Below are positions 31,490 through 42,288 of a stretch of 64,000 bases of DNA, piece by piece (position 1 is the first letter of the stretch; every line of letters begins with the position of its first letter). This stretch comes from Rutpela maculata. Taxonomy: Eukaryota; Arthropoda; Insecta; Coleoptera; Cerambycidae. Under the pieces are notes generated by a model that saw only the letters and a program-made list of their open reading frames with translations, was not told the origin of the DNA and made no database searches. A program made the translations under genes and the position numbers. The stretch is from positions 184,636,301 to 184,700,300 of the forward strand of contig OW386285.2 of the NCBI GenBank assembly GCA_936432065.2, written 5' to 3'.

Positions 31490-33440
31490 CCATTAATTAT
31501 TTTTATTTATTTGCTTTTATCATGATTAGAGAATATTATTTAGGTATTATGCAAATCACAACTTTCACACTTTTTTATTTATTATGAAAATACCTACTTT
31601 CTGTATATTGTTGCCCTAATCTGGGCACGCTAATATACTAGTTAGGTAAATACTTTAAAACACTCATTATTGGAGAACCAATCAAAACAACTACTCTTCT
31701 AGCTAATACTGACGAAGTATTGAATTACATGATAGGATTCTTGGCATTTTAAAGAAAAAAAATATATTGAAAATACTTAAATCATTCATTTACATTTAGT
31801 CATTCACACCTTTTTTATTTAATATGAAATTATCTACTTTCTGTATATTGGCACCTTAATCGGGTCACGCTAATATATTACTTAGGAAAACACTTTTAAA
31901 CACTCATTATTGGAAAACCAATCAAAACAACTACTCTTCTAGCTAATACTGAGTGTTTTAAAGTGTTTTCCTAAGTAGTATATTAGCGTGACCCGATTAA
32001 GGTACCAATATACAAAAAGTAGATAATTTCATATTAAATAAAAAAGGTGTGAATGACTAAATATAAATGAATGATTTAAGTATTTTCAATTTTTTTTTTT
32101 CTTTAAAATGCTAAGAATCCTATCATGTAATTCAATACTTCGTCAGTATTAGCTAGAAGAGTAGTTGTTTTGATTGGTTCTCCAATAATGAGTGTTTTAA
32201 AGTATTTACTACTACTACTAGTATATTAGCGTGCCCAGATTAGGGCAACAATATACAGAAAGTAGGTATTTTCTTAATAAATAAAAAACTGGTAAGTTGT
32301 GATTTGCATAATACCTAAATAATATTCTCTAATCATGATAAAAGCAAATAAATAAAAATAATTAATGGTAAAAAATAAATCAAGAATAGGCTTGTAAATA
32401 ATGAATGAATGTTTCTATACTCTACTGATGAGAACTAACGAGTTCGAAAAAACTTGTACAACTTTTCTAGAGTTGAAATAGAATCTAAGGTTCAATAATT
32501 CTTGTGAATGACTGAATTTCAATAAATAATTTAAGTATCTTCAATATATTTTTTTGCCTTAAAATGCCAGGAATCCTATCATGTAATTCAATTCTTCGTC
32601 AGTATTAGCTAGAAGAGTAGTTGTTTTGATTGGTTTTCCAATAATGAGTGTTTTAAAGTGTTTTCCTAAGCATTATATTAGCGTGACCCGATTAAGGTAC
32701 CAATATACAGAAAGTAGATAATTTCATATTAAATAAAAAAGGTGTGAATGACTAAATGTAAATGAATGATTTAAGTATTTTCAATATATTTTTTTCTTTA
32801 AAATGCTAAGAATCCTATCATGTAATTCAATACTTCGTCAGTATTAGCTAGAAGAGTAGTTGTTTTGATTGGTTCTCCAATAATGAGTGTTTTAAAGTAT
32901 TTACCTAACTAGTATATTAGCGTGCCCAGATTAGGGCAACAATATACAGAAAGTAGGTATTTTCATAATAAATAAAAAAGTGTGTAAGTTGTGATTTGCA
33001 TAATACCTAAATAATATTCTCTAATTATAAACTTTATTACTTATAATCTAAGAGCTGGCTACATGAAAAATGTTTGCATCAGCTACACGACTGATTCCTT
33101 TTGGAAAAGGATGCTTTAGTTTAGCCAAGTAAAAATCATCTGGTCTGCCAGCGTAATCCCGTGGCTTAATGCAGTGGCGGGAGGTCAAATATCTAAAATT
33201 TCGATATAAAAAATTTTACAAGCTACATGGATTAGAGAATATTAATTAGGTATTATGCAAATCACAACTTACACACTTTTTTATTTATTATGAAAATACC
33301 TACTTTCTGTATATTGTTGCCCTAATCTGGGCACGCTAATATACTAGTTAGGTAAATACTTTAAAACACTCATTATTGGAGAACCAATCAAAACAACTAC
33401 TCTTCTAGCTAATACTGACGAAGTATTGAATTACATACTA
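31490..33440. repeat. Complex of palindromic repeats (0.9-kb hairpin plus two more partial copies)
   Basis: 31525-31740 and 31790-31951 are direct repeats sharing TATTATGAAAATACCTAC, TTTCTGTATATTG, CTCATTATTGGA and CCAATCAAAACAACTACTCT. Both are repeated inverted at about 31952-32390, making a near-perfect hairpin centred near 31951. The inverted orientation is repeated once more at 32540-33035, and a single forward unit lies at 33228-33435. 32395-32510 and 33036-33225 are unrelated spacers. No coding sequence. Confidence 0.85.
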
Positions 33441-33442
33441 AA

Positions 33443-33536
33443 CATACTATGTTTGGTTTTTTAATTATTTATAATAAACCGAAAATAAACGCATATTTCC
33501 CTCTCACTCTGCAAAATCCTATTCTTAAAGGCTATT
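33443..33536 (-). repeat. Inverted partner of 30274-30363
   Basis: About 90 bp, reads as the complement of the 30.3-kb arm, including CAAACATAGTAT, TTATTTATAATAAACC and CATATTTCCCTCTCACTCTG. It lies inside the 13-kb element while its partner lies just outside, so the two intervals cross instead of nesting. Confidence 0.8.
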
Positions 33537-33544
33537 TTTACACT

Positions 33545-34560
33545 TAACTATACTACGAGAGCCAACCCTGAGTGTCTGTGCACCCCCCCCCCCCCCGATC
33601 GGGACAATGTTTTTCATAAAGATTAAAGCCTGAGGAACAATTTAAGACATGTACCCCAAAAAGAATAAATTGCAAATATTGTTTTTGTCATTTAACACAA
33701 AAACTAAAAAAAAGATGGAGGAAAAACTTTCTGCGCAAAAAACAAAGCGCATAAAATTTTCTACAATTTTGTTCCTATATAATATTTGGATAGGAGTTAC
33801 CATTTTCCAGATAAATGATTCAACTCTTAAAATAAAATATAAAATTCAATATAATACTACGGGAGTCCACCCTAACTGTTCCCCAATCCTTGGAGACAAT
33901 GTTTTTCATGAAGATTAAAGCCTAAGGAACAATTTAAGACATGTCCTCAAAACACAAAAACCAAAAAAGATGAAGAAAAACTTTCTGCACAAAACATAAA
34001 GTGCATAAAATTTTCTAGAATTTTATTCCTATATAGGATAGGAGTTACCATTTTCCAGATACCATTGTTACCGTTTTCGAGATAACTGTCTGCAAATTAT
34101 ATTATTATTATTATTAATTTTTTTTCAGTTTATTTTATTTTTTGTTATGTTAATAATATAAAGCTATATTATACGCCTTACAATAATTATCAGTTATTCC
34201 ATCTAAATGATTTACCGATATATGAATTTCCATGTTTTCTTAATTTTGGACTCATTTATCTGGAAAATGGTAACTCCTATCAGAATATTGTATAGAAACA
34301 AAATTGTAGAAAATTTTATGCACGTTGTTTTTTGTGAAAAAGTTTTTGTCCATCTTTTTTAGTTTTTATGTTAAACGACAAAAACAACATTGGCAACAGT
34401 TTTTTTTAACATATAGCCGCCATTTTGAAAGTACAGCCAGCTTTTTTTTTAGGACATGTCTTAAATTGTTCCTTAGGCTTTAATCTTTATGAAAAACATT
34501 GTCCCCAAGGATCGGGAGGGGGGTGCACGTACAGCTAGGGAGGGCTCCCCGACTACTATG
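33545..34560. repeat. Inverted/direct triple repeat, likely a foldback element
   Basis: Three copies of one about 290-bp unit: forward at 33550-33835, forward at 33858-34080, inverted at 34245-34555. Marks: GACAATGTTTTTCAT(A/G)AAGATTAAAGC, GGAACAATTTAAGACATGT, AAAATTTTCTA and GGAGTTACCATTTTCCAGAT. The outer ends ACTATACTACGAGAGCC and GGCTCCCCGACTACTATG are roughly complementary. The 89-residue open frame at 33649 is inside a unit and is not supported as a gene. Confidence 0.8.
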
Positions 34561-34564
34561 CTTC

Positions 34565-34740
34565 AAAATATTTAAATATTCAAAAAGTATTTAAATACTA
34601 AGTTTAAACTATTTAATTATTTTTGTTATTTATTATTTAAATACTTTTATCTTTTGAAAATACTTAATATTTAAATACTTTCAATTTTCTGAAAGTATTT
34701 AGTATTTAATATTTAAATACTTTTTCAAAGTATTTGCCCA
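34565..34740. repeat. TATTTAAATACT-rich palindromic simple sequence
   Basis: At least six copies of AGTATTTAAATACT-like words in both orientations within 175 bp. Self-complementary, non-coding; similar strings occur at termini of some insect MITEs. Confidence 0.65.
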
Positions 34741-35006
34741 GCTCTGCTTGCCTTGCATTCCTAGTAAAGCTCAAATTTCATTTAAATTATTTTATAACTG
34801 TTGATTTAGGAGAGATTAATACTAGTGTCTTTTGTGTAACTAATCTATATTCAAGTTAACTAAGTATCTACAATAAGTGTTAAGCATTTCTCGGGTCGTT
34901 TCTGATTGTACTCGTTCTTTGGTCAACCTTCGTCACTCTGGCATTTGCTACTTGAACATCAGTTACACAACCTGTGAAAATAATTGAAATATTAGTCTAT
35001 TTCATA
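34741..35006. other. Unassigned spacer
   Basis: About 265 bases without recognisable content before the next foldback element. Confidence 0.35.
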
Positions 35007-35730
35007 TACGGGGTGCACCATTTAAAACTCCCCAGGCTTGTAATTTTCTTATTTTTTAAGGTACATCAAATTGCAGATATTTTTAAAGCATTTAAAAAAA
35101 TTTTTTTTGAAAAAATTGTTAAGAAAGAAATCTTAATTTCCTTGAATATTTTTTTACGTCATTCTGTACATGAACTGCGTTAATGTTTTCTTATAAAGGT
35201 TTCAATTAGCTTCAATTTATATTATTACGTCATATTCGAAATTCTTTTTGGTTTTAGAGAAAGGAATTAAAAGCACTCCAAACTGATTTTTTTTTTTTTT
35301 AAATTACTTTGAAAGGAATGAAAATAATAATTTTATGCTTTATCTGTAAAGATATATCACAAACAATATTCAGCGTAATAAAACAATAACAAAAAATTTA
35401 AAAAAATATTTTTAAAAACTAACTAATATTAAAATGTACTAAGTAGGAAATTGCAAATTTTTTATTTTTTAAGTTTTTTTATTTTAATAACATAAATTGA
35501 AGCTAATTAAAACATTTATAAGAAAACAATAATACAGTCCATGTACAGGGTGAGGTAAAAAAATATTCAAAGAAATTAAGTTTCCTTTCTTAACCATTAA
35601 AAAAAAAATAATCACTGTATGAATATTTAAAGGCTTTAAAAATGTCTACAAGTTGATGTGCCCAACATGGTCATCGGTTCGAAAATAAAAAAGTTACAAA
35701 TCTGGGGAGTTTTAAGTGGCGCACCCTGTA
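35007..35730. mobile_element. 724-bp foldback MITE (TIR TACGGGGTGC / TACAGGGTGC), TA target
   Basis: Left end TACGGGGTGCACCATTTAAA; right end is the complement of TACAGGGTGCGCCACTTAAA. Flanked by TA on both sides. Arms about 210-230 bp, with TTGTAA(T/C)TTT...AAG, TTTAAAG and TTGAATATTTTTTTAC(G/C)TCA blocks pairing. The ACAGGGTG terminus with TA target is common in insect Tc1/mariner-derived MITEs. The 69-residue frame inside is not supported. Confidence 0.88.
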
Positions 35731-38200
35731 TAGTGTAGTAAATCTGGTTATATAGCTTGTATCCCCTTACTAAATTGTGAAGAAAACTAGATGAAAACTA
35801 TTTTGATCAATTTGTTAAGTTATTAAACAATTTATGATAGCTTAAATAATAATGTATATATTTTAACAAAACTTTGCGAAAACATGCTTCCAATGGAATG
35901 GAAAATTTGAGGTCGATCCGATAAGTTTCAGAAGTATACTGCTTTAAACAGGAAACGATGTGCTCAAAGTGCTGTCATTCAATCCGAAAGTCTGCCTCAA
36001 AGTTGAGTTTACACTGTTAAAACCCAGCTATTTAAAATCAGATTTGTCTAATCTGCCAGAGATGGTGATTTGGGGACTATTGGAGTATTTCAACATAAGA
36101 GTATGCAGCATATAACTGCTGAAAAAAAGGGGAATGAAAATGCAACTAGGAGTGAATGACTTCACGCAGAGTCTATATTCTTGATTAATTTTAAAGCCTC
36201 TAGAGATCTTAGAATATCCTGGTTTTTTGAATTTCGCTCTAAAATTAAGAGATTTTTTTGCAAAATGTAATAAAAAAATATGCTAAATAAGCCCATTAAA
36301 TCATCACACCAAATTTCAAGTGGAAATGTTTATAACAATGCCAAAAAAACAATAACAAAGTCGAAAATTGAACCGTTGACTGTTTTAAGTGCATCAAGTC
36401 ATAGAACAATTTGTTTTAGAATGTAGATTTTTCTCCTACTCAGTGGTGTTAACACAATTTTCTTAAACTATTTAAAATAATTTTAAATTTTTTATAAAGA
36501 ATTTTTTTCTCAGAATTGAACAATTAAAAATTATTAGAATGCTTCAAAAGATCACAAAAAAATAAACAATTTTTAAAAATGGGGTTTTCTACGCCAATTG
36601 GGAGCCGTGAAGCGTGAAAAAAATACATTTATTAAATAATTGCCAAAAAATTGTTTTAAATAATTTTAAAATACTTACCTACTTATTTATGCAACAAGTG
36701 TGTAAAGCAGTACTTTTTTCATGCATAAGTTGTAGACGAGTGCTTCAATCTTGTGAGAATCCCATGATAAAAGTGGTTTCTTTAACAGTCATATAAGTAA
36801 ACGAATTGTTAATTAACGCCACTGAAAAGTAAACAATCAACGATTCAATTTTCGAACTTGTTACTGTTTCTTAGGCTTTTTTTGTATAAATATTAAATTA
36901 TACTATTACATTCACCGAGAGCCATTTGATATAAGAAAATGTGCGGGGTCCTTTACCAAGATGATTTAATTTTACCAGAAGCATATTTTTAATAATGACA
37001 AATCTTAATTGTCTTAATTTATTGCAACAAAATTAACCATAAAGGTTCAGACAATTCTAGTTTTCTTCGTAGTTTCAATGATCAAATTAATTTTTTTTAA
37101 TGGCGATACAAGCAATATCATTAATCACAAGACAACAAAAAAAAGGCGCTTTTGATCATCTAATCCTGTTTTTTAACATGTTGAAACCGATTCTGATATT
37201 AAAAAAAAATTTATCAGTTTTTGGTTACCACCCCTTTTATCCCCTAATAAGGGGCAATGGTTTTGCCCTAAGGTTCTGATCTAATTTTTCTGAAGTATTT
37301 TGACGTGATAAAGCCAATTTTGGACAAAAGAAAAATTGCAGGAAAATATTAGCCTACTTTACACATACAAAACCTTGAAATATATGTACAATACAATAAC
37401 GAACACAAAGTAGGTGCTATAAGATGTCGGTAAACAATAACCATACCTATGCATAGTACTTCGCAAAAGCTTTTGGTCACTATTAAGATCTGGGTTTCCT
37501 TGAATTACAACTTCTTACGCTGGATTCAGTTGAACTTAATAATGTGGGAACAGCACCAACATACAGCTTTTGTGTAACAAAATCCATGTAATGATGTAAT
37601 TGTCTGTCGAGAATAACGATTGCCCGTGAAATAATTCTAACCTATAAAAAGATTACGTTTCATTTAAATAAATACCTTTATGAAAACGGTACAACACAAA
37701 CTTACTTTTGGGTCATTTACTGGAAAATGGTGCAACTCCAACATAGGTATGTACACCAAATTCGCAAACAAGAGGGCATGTTTATGTTTGCACCTAACCT
37801 CTACACTAATAAAACGTCCAAATAAAATAATATTTAAAAAAGTCACAACGCTTTATGGTTCACAGTTCTGCATCATAATTATTAAAAAAGACATCATCCA
37901 CAATTTTTCACAAAAATGATAAAAAACACAAATGTTCGATTTTACATCATTTTACACTGGCGTGCTGCGTGAGCGTGACACTGACGCGTTCCATGACTTC
38001 GATATCGTAAAATGAAGTAGGTAAACATTTTTAAGTAAAATTATGTAGCAAATATGTAAACTTGTGTATAAGTAATTAAGTTAATATGTTGACTTAAATA
38101 TGATATTATTTTACGTATATGCTATGTAAAATTATGTAAAATATTTTATATAAAAATGTTCTACTAATCTTACCTCTCAGAGAGGTAAAGTTACATTAAT
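35731..38200. other. Gene-free AT-rich interval with one loose inverted pair
   Basis: About 2.5 kb inside the 13-kb element. 36345-36395 (AACAAAGTCGAAAATTGAAC) and 36828-36882 are inverted relatives, suggesting a 0.55-0.65-kb eroded TIR element near 36240-36900; its left part resembles 17715-17875. The remaining frames (36614, 37664, 37680) have no recognisable sequence features and I do not support them as genes. Confidence 0.45.
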
Positions 38201-38201
38201 G

Positions 38202-38367
38202 TTTACTGGGTTGGACTTTAAAACCGATAAATCTGCTTTATTAAAATCTTTAGAAAAAGATGTTCAAAGCAAACCAACATAAACAGATATTTGTTTAATC
38301 GACGGGTTCTTTCTTATACATTTTATAAAAGATTTGCCAAAAACGTTTGGAAATGTTTCAAAAAAAA
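38202..38367 (+). pseudogene. Small relic of the FEN-like nuclease family (N-terminal acidic block)
   Basis: A plus-strand frame reads FTGLDFKTDKSALLKSLEKD, then after a stop at about 38280 ICLIDGFFLIHFIKDLPKTF and GNVSKK. The 'LIDG' block followed by 'PxTFGxxAxxI' is the position of the first active-site Asp in the family and corresponds to VAVIDGMAEVQTL at 39.02 kb. It is therefore a second, separate scrap lying 0.7 kb upstream of the better copy. It ends where a short tandem repeat begins. Confidence 0.5.
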
Positions 38368-38429
38368 ATTCTTCATATGGTGACCAATGACAGCCAGTGA
38401 AATACACCTAATTTTTGGTCAGCGGACCA

Positions 38430-38635
38430 TTTTTTCATTTATGATCCGATGCGACTGAAAATCGATATCTGTGGGTTTCCGGAACGCGCAGTAAGATTTT
38501 TTATCAATATTGAAAAATCAAAATGGCACCGCCAAGATGGCGGCACATTTTTTTTATTTATGATCTGATATGATTGAAAATCGATATCTGTTTATTTCTG
38601 GGGACGCGGATTAAGATTTTTTTATCAATATTCAA
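38430..38635. repeat. Two-unit tandem repeat, about 120-bp period
   Basis: ATTTATGATC(C/T)GAT(G/A) followed by GACTGAAAATCGATATCTG-like sequence occurs at about 38436 and 38556, each followed by GGA(A/C)CGCG and AAGATTTTTTATCAATATT. The second unit follows a GCCGCCAAGATGGCGGC-like palindrome at 38530-38545. Non-coding. Confidence 0.7.
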
Positions 38636-39020
38636 TCTATTATCAATAAAAATTGCATACGTGATACTATCATTCAACATTTGCGTTTTTTAATGTTGTT
38701 ATTGTTGTATATAGACTTGTACATGCTTAAATCGTGTGCCAATTGTCAAATTCATTACTAGTCAGTTTTCAATTTGTCGAAAATTGGAGTCCGTGTGCAA
38801 CTAGGTGAAGCAATATTGTGCCATACGTCAAAAGTTTCAGAAAAGGGTGTAGATTACGAAATTGTTTGGGCCGTTCCTTACAAATGCGTCGGGGGGGAGA
38901 GAAAATCACCCCCATTGCAAATAAATCCAGTTTAATTCATTAAAATACCAGAATTATGTCTAAAATATTGAAAACATTTCAAGATAAATTTCTTTTAGTT
39001 TTTGAAGCTTATTTAATGTT

Positions 39021-40298
39021 GCTGTTATTGATGGCATGGCAGAAGTACAAACGCTGTCATTTAAAAATGCTGTTTTTGTCTTAGATCTAGCAGAGCAATT
39101 TTCAAGGAAAATATTGACAAAATATGCGGAGTACTCGGAAATACATGTAGTTTTTGGTACATATTTGAAAGGATCTCTTAAGTCACTAGAAAGAAGTAGA
39201 AGAGTAACAGGTGTCCTACCTGTACAATATCACATTGATGATACAACGCAACTGAAAGGTACAAATATTAGAAAATTGCTGTCTCATACGTCAACTAAGG
39301 AGGTTATTACGGAATATTTTTCCAACAAACTAATAGTTTCTGGAAACAAATGCAATAAAAAGGTTGTTTATGCTTTCAAAGACTCAATAAAGGCTACAGC
39401 TGCATTCGGTGATGTGACACATCTGAAAAGCTCCCACGAAGAAGCTGAGACCAAATTGATTTTCCATTCTGTGGATGCGTCAAAAAGAGGTCCAAATTTA
39501 ATAAGAATTTACTCGCCCGATACTGATCTTTTTATATTAGCATTGAGAAGGTTTCCGCTATTACCATTAGATACCCAGTTCATAAGCATTGGCTCAAGCA
39601 ACCGTAAGATCCATTTGCAACCGATTTATTGTAGTCTTAGTACATTGAAGATTAATGCACTTCCAGGACTTCATGCACTATCAGGGGCAGATGTTACAGG
39701 AGCTATCAAGGGGAAATCTAAAGTCAGCTTATGGAAGAAATTCTTGGAATCACCTACATCAACTTTGGAGGCTTTAGGTTTGTTGGGAAAAGACGAAGAT
39801 TTCAATGTTACCGTTTTTGAGGAGATTGAATCTTTTATTTGTGCAATTTACTCTACAAGTAACAAAAGCTTCAAAAACCTAGCAGAATTGAGATGGTGGC
39901 AGTTCACATAAAAGCAAAGCTCCTGTGAAAATGTGCCTCCAACACTGAGAGCTCTAAGGCCGGCAATTCAAAGGTGCCACTATCAGTGCATAGAATGGTA
40001 TCGAGACACCATTGCACACCCTAATTTACCATCAGCCACCAACTACAGGTGGAAACTAATTAGTGATGAGTACGAAGCTGTTCCTTGTGACCTTCCTTGT
40101 GCACCGGATCAGGTAGTTAACCTCGTGAAGTGCTCATGTAAGAAAAATAATTGTACTGTACGGTGCAAGTGCTCATCGCAAAATATATTTTGTACGGAGA
40201 TGTGTGAATGTGAAGGCCGTCCAGAGATTCGCATCAATAGTAAAAGGGATGAAGAACAAGTTTGTGATGATTCTGATGATTCTCTGGATGATGTGTAA
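39021..40298 (+). pseudogene. FEN/XPG-like nuclease with C-terminal CXC domain; one internal stop
   Basis: A single frame of about 426 codons from NVAVIDG at 39018-39035 to the stop at 40298, broken only by TAA at 39909-39911. Residues below are numbered from the ATG at 39036. VAVIDGMAEVQTL just upstream matches the first Asp block of FEN1/XPG. VVFGTYLK...ERSRR (38-56) matches the second, but Gly41 stands where Asp is expected. SHEEAET (133-139, Glu136 and Glu138) and SPDTDLF (160-166, Asp162 and Asp164) match the I-region. LPGLHALSGADVTG...KGKSKVSLWKKF (209-236, Asp219) matches the last Asp and the helix-two-turn-helix. After the stop come RALRPAIQRCHYQ and a CXC domain (VKCSCKKNNCTVRCKCSS, then CTEMCEC). 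The family is known to me only as uncharacterised multi-copy invertebrate proteins; nuclease function is my inference. The 5' part of the gene (the domain at 16.4 kb) is absent here; an acceptor-like TTTCTTTTAG precedes the block at about 38998. Confidence 0.75.
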
Positions 40299-41244
40299 CA
40301 CCAGAAAATATTATGAACCTACCAGCAAAATATCTTTGACCTTCTCTTTACTTTATCAAAATATATTTAAAACAAACAAAATATGCCTCTTTATTTTACT
40401 TATAAATGTCCTTATTATATTTATCAGAATAATAAATATAAATAAACATTAATTTTTAGCAATATTAAATTTTTTGATCCCAAAAACTTCGAAAATGAAA
40501 TACGACTCATATATTTTAATCACCATTACCTTTATAGTATTTTCATACCGCCACCCCTGTCGGCCAAGGGATGATTGTTACATAATATATCAATTCCCAG
40601 TATCAAAAACCCAAAAGAAACTTATGTAGAATTGTTTTCAGTAACTTATACACAGTCAATGCATTCTATTGGATTAAATCGAGTTTTTTTCCAATGGGAG
40701 TGGAAAGGGGTGTTTTCCTCCACGCACCTACAAGGAACGTCCGAAACAACTTATTTTGAATTATTCTCAGTAACTTATACACAATTAACACATTCTATTA
40801 AATTAAATCGAATTTATTTCCAATGGGGGTGAATTGGGGTGGTTTTCTCCCCCCCCCCCCTCCCCCGAGGCATCTGCAAGGAACGGCCCAAAGGACTTAT
40901 TTTGAATTATTTTCAATAATTGTTGGGGAAACCCCCAACTCTCTTATTTTTAGAAAATATAATTCAGTGGGCGAATGTCAAAAAATTATAATTATTGTAA
41001 ACTGTCAAGAAATAGTTACTATTGTAAAAACTACAGTTAAGTAAATTTGAATAAATTGTTATTAATAAAAGAGCCATTTTAATAGAAGAAGATTTCCCTC
41101 TTCCTATGCGAATACTAGCCGCTGCTGAAAGTTTGATTGGTGAGCTTTCGGAGCATGCACTAAGGGCTTTACAACCCCTATAGTCAACAATAATTTATAT
41201 ACAATTATTGCATTCTATTGAACTGAATTGAATTTATTTCCAGT
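40299..41244. repeat. 3' flank of the nuclease gene with internal direct repeats
   Basis: Three related blocks at about 40600-40725, 40735-40875 and 41180-41290 share AACTTATACACA(A/G)T, CATTCTATT(G/A), AAAT(C/T)GA(A/G)TTTATTTCC, GGG(G/A)GTGAA(T/A)TGGG and CCTGCAAGGAAC. They are internal repeats of the carrier element and not genes, despite short open frames. AATAAA signals are at about 40430. Confidence 0.65.
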
Positions 41245-41477
41245 GGGAGTGAATTGGGATGGTTTTCTCCTCCCCGACGCACCTGCAAGGAACGTCCCAA
41301 AGAATTTCGTAATCTACATATTTTTCCAAAAATTTTGATGTATAACACAATATTGCTTCACGAAGTTGCACACGGATTACAAATTAAAAACTTACTATAC
41401 TGTTTTTTATAAATTTCATGAAAAAAGAATGACAGACGCTAACTAATTGTTTTTTAACATTTAAATTTGTCTGCAAT

Positions 41478-42154
41478 ATTACTTCCACATCCAGTGGAAG
41501 TATAGTAACGGCAAAAAAAATTTTAAAAATTTTTATAGTTCAAATAGGCTTAGAATGTCATGAAACGTCGAGATTTTAAGTTTGAGCGAAAAAAAAATTT
41601 CTGTCTGTCGGTCTGTAACTTTTTTTTGTGCGCACGTTTACTCTAGAACCGTTTAAGATTTTGACTTGAAATTTGGTACACGTATGTATTTTAACATGAT
41701 CTGGAACTAGATTATATTTTCATCTTGTTCCATCGAAGGGTTGGGGGTAAATTGGGGTAAATTTGGGGTAAATAGGTAAATTAAGCAGGTAAGAGTCCAG
41801 AAAATTGGTATTTAGTATATTAAAGAGAAGCTAAGGTCTCAAAAAAAGTTTTGGCATTAGCCACCCCCCCCCCCATTACCACCCCCACCCCATTATTAAA
41901 GGGGATGAAAAGAAATTGTAATTTAGTGTGTGTACAAGAACCAGAAATCTCAAAATATTTTTTTTACTTCATCCACCCCCACTACCACCCCCGATCACCA
42001 CCCCCACCCACTGCCGCTGTGGGGTATCGTTTTATAGGTTTTTGGGGTAGAGGATTTTAAATATTATATTATTAAAGTTCCATAAGCAATTATTTCCACA
42101 CACAAAATTTTTTCGTTGTGAGTGACTTGGATAGAAAATCTGGATGTGGAAGTA
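41478..42154. repeat. Dispersed about 0.65-kb repeat, copy 2
   Basis: Same element and orientation as 29317-29945, inserted in the right TIR of the 13-kb element. Ends TTACTTCCACATCC and GGATGTGGAAGTA, with shared sequence continuing to about 42178. Small indels in the C-rich region distinguish the copies (CCCCCCCCCATTACC here). Confidence 0.8.
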
Positions 42155-42288
42155 GTGATTCCTTGGGCAGCGGTTTTGTTATTATTGTATACCTATAGTC
42201 TTGTACATGCTGACATTCTATGCCAATTGTCAAATCATTATTTTTTATTATAAATTTCATGAAAAAACTGATGGCAGACGCTAACTAA

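Larger units (their letters stand above)
38756..41414 (+). mobile_element. 2.7-kb TIR element carrying the FEN-like nuclease / CXC gene
   Basis: Left arm 38756-about 38925 and right arm about 41245-41414 are inverted copies: AGTTTTCAATTTGT, TCCGTGTGCAACT, GTGAAGCAATATTGTG, GTAGATTACGAAATT and TTGGGCCGTTCCTT...GCGTCGGGG all have complements on the right. Arms are about 160-170 bp and diverged. The element sits inside the right TIR of the 13-kb element, so it arrived later. Inside are the nuclease gene (39021-40298) and repeated blocks at 40600-41290. No target duplication was resolved. Confidence 0.75.

Noticed and set aside
31490..33440. Repeated 150-bp units as a possible CRISPR array
   Set aside because: Units are long, partly inverted, lack unique spacers of constant length, and lie in an animal genome.
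41851..42060. Pro-rich 69-codon frame
   Set aside because: Caused by CCACCCCC runs within the dispersed repeat.
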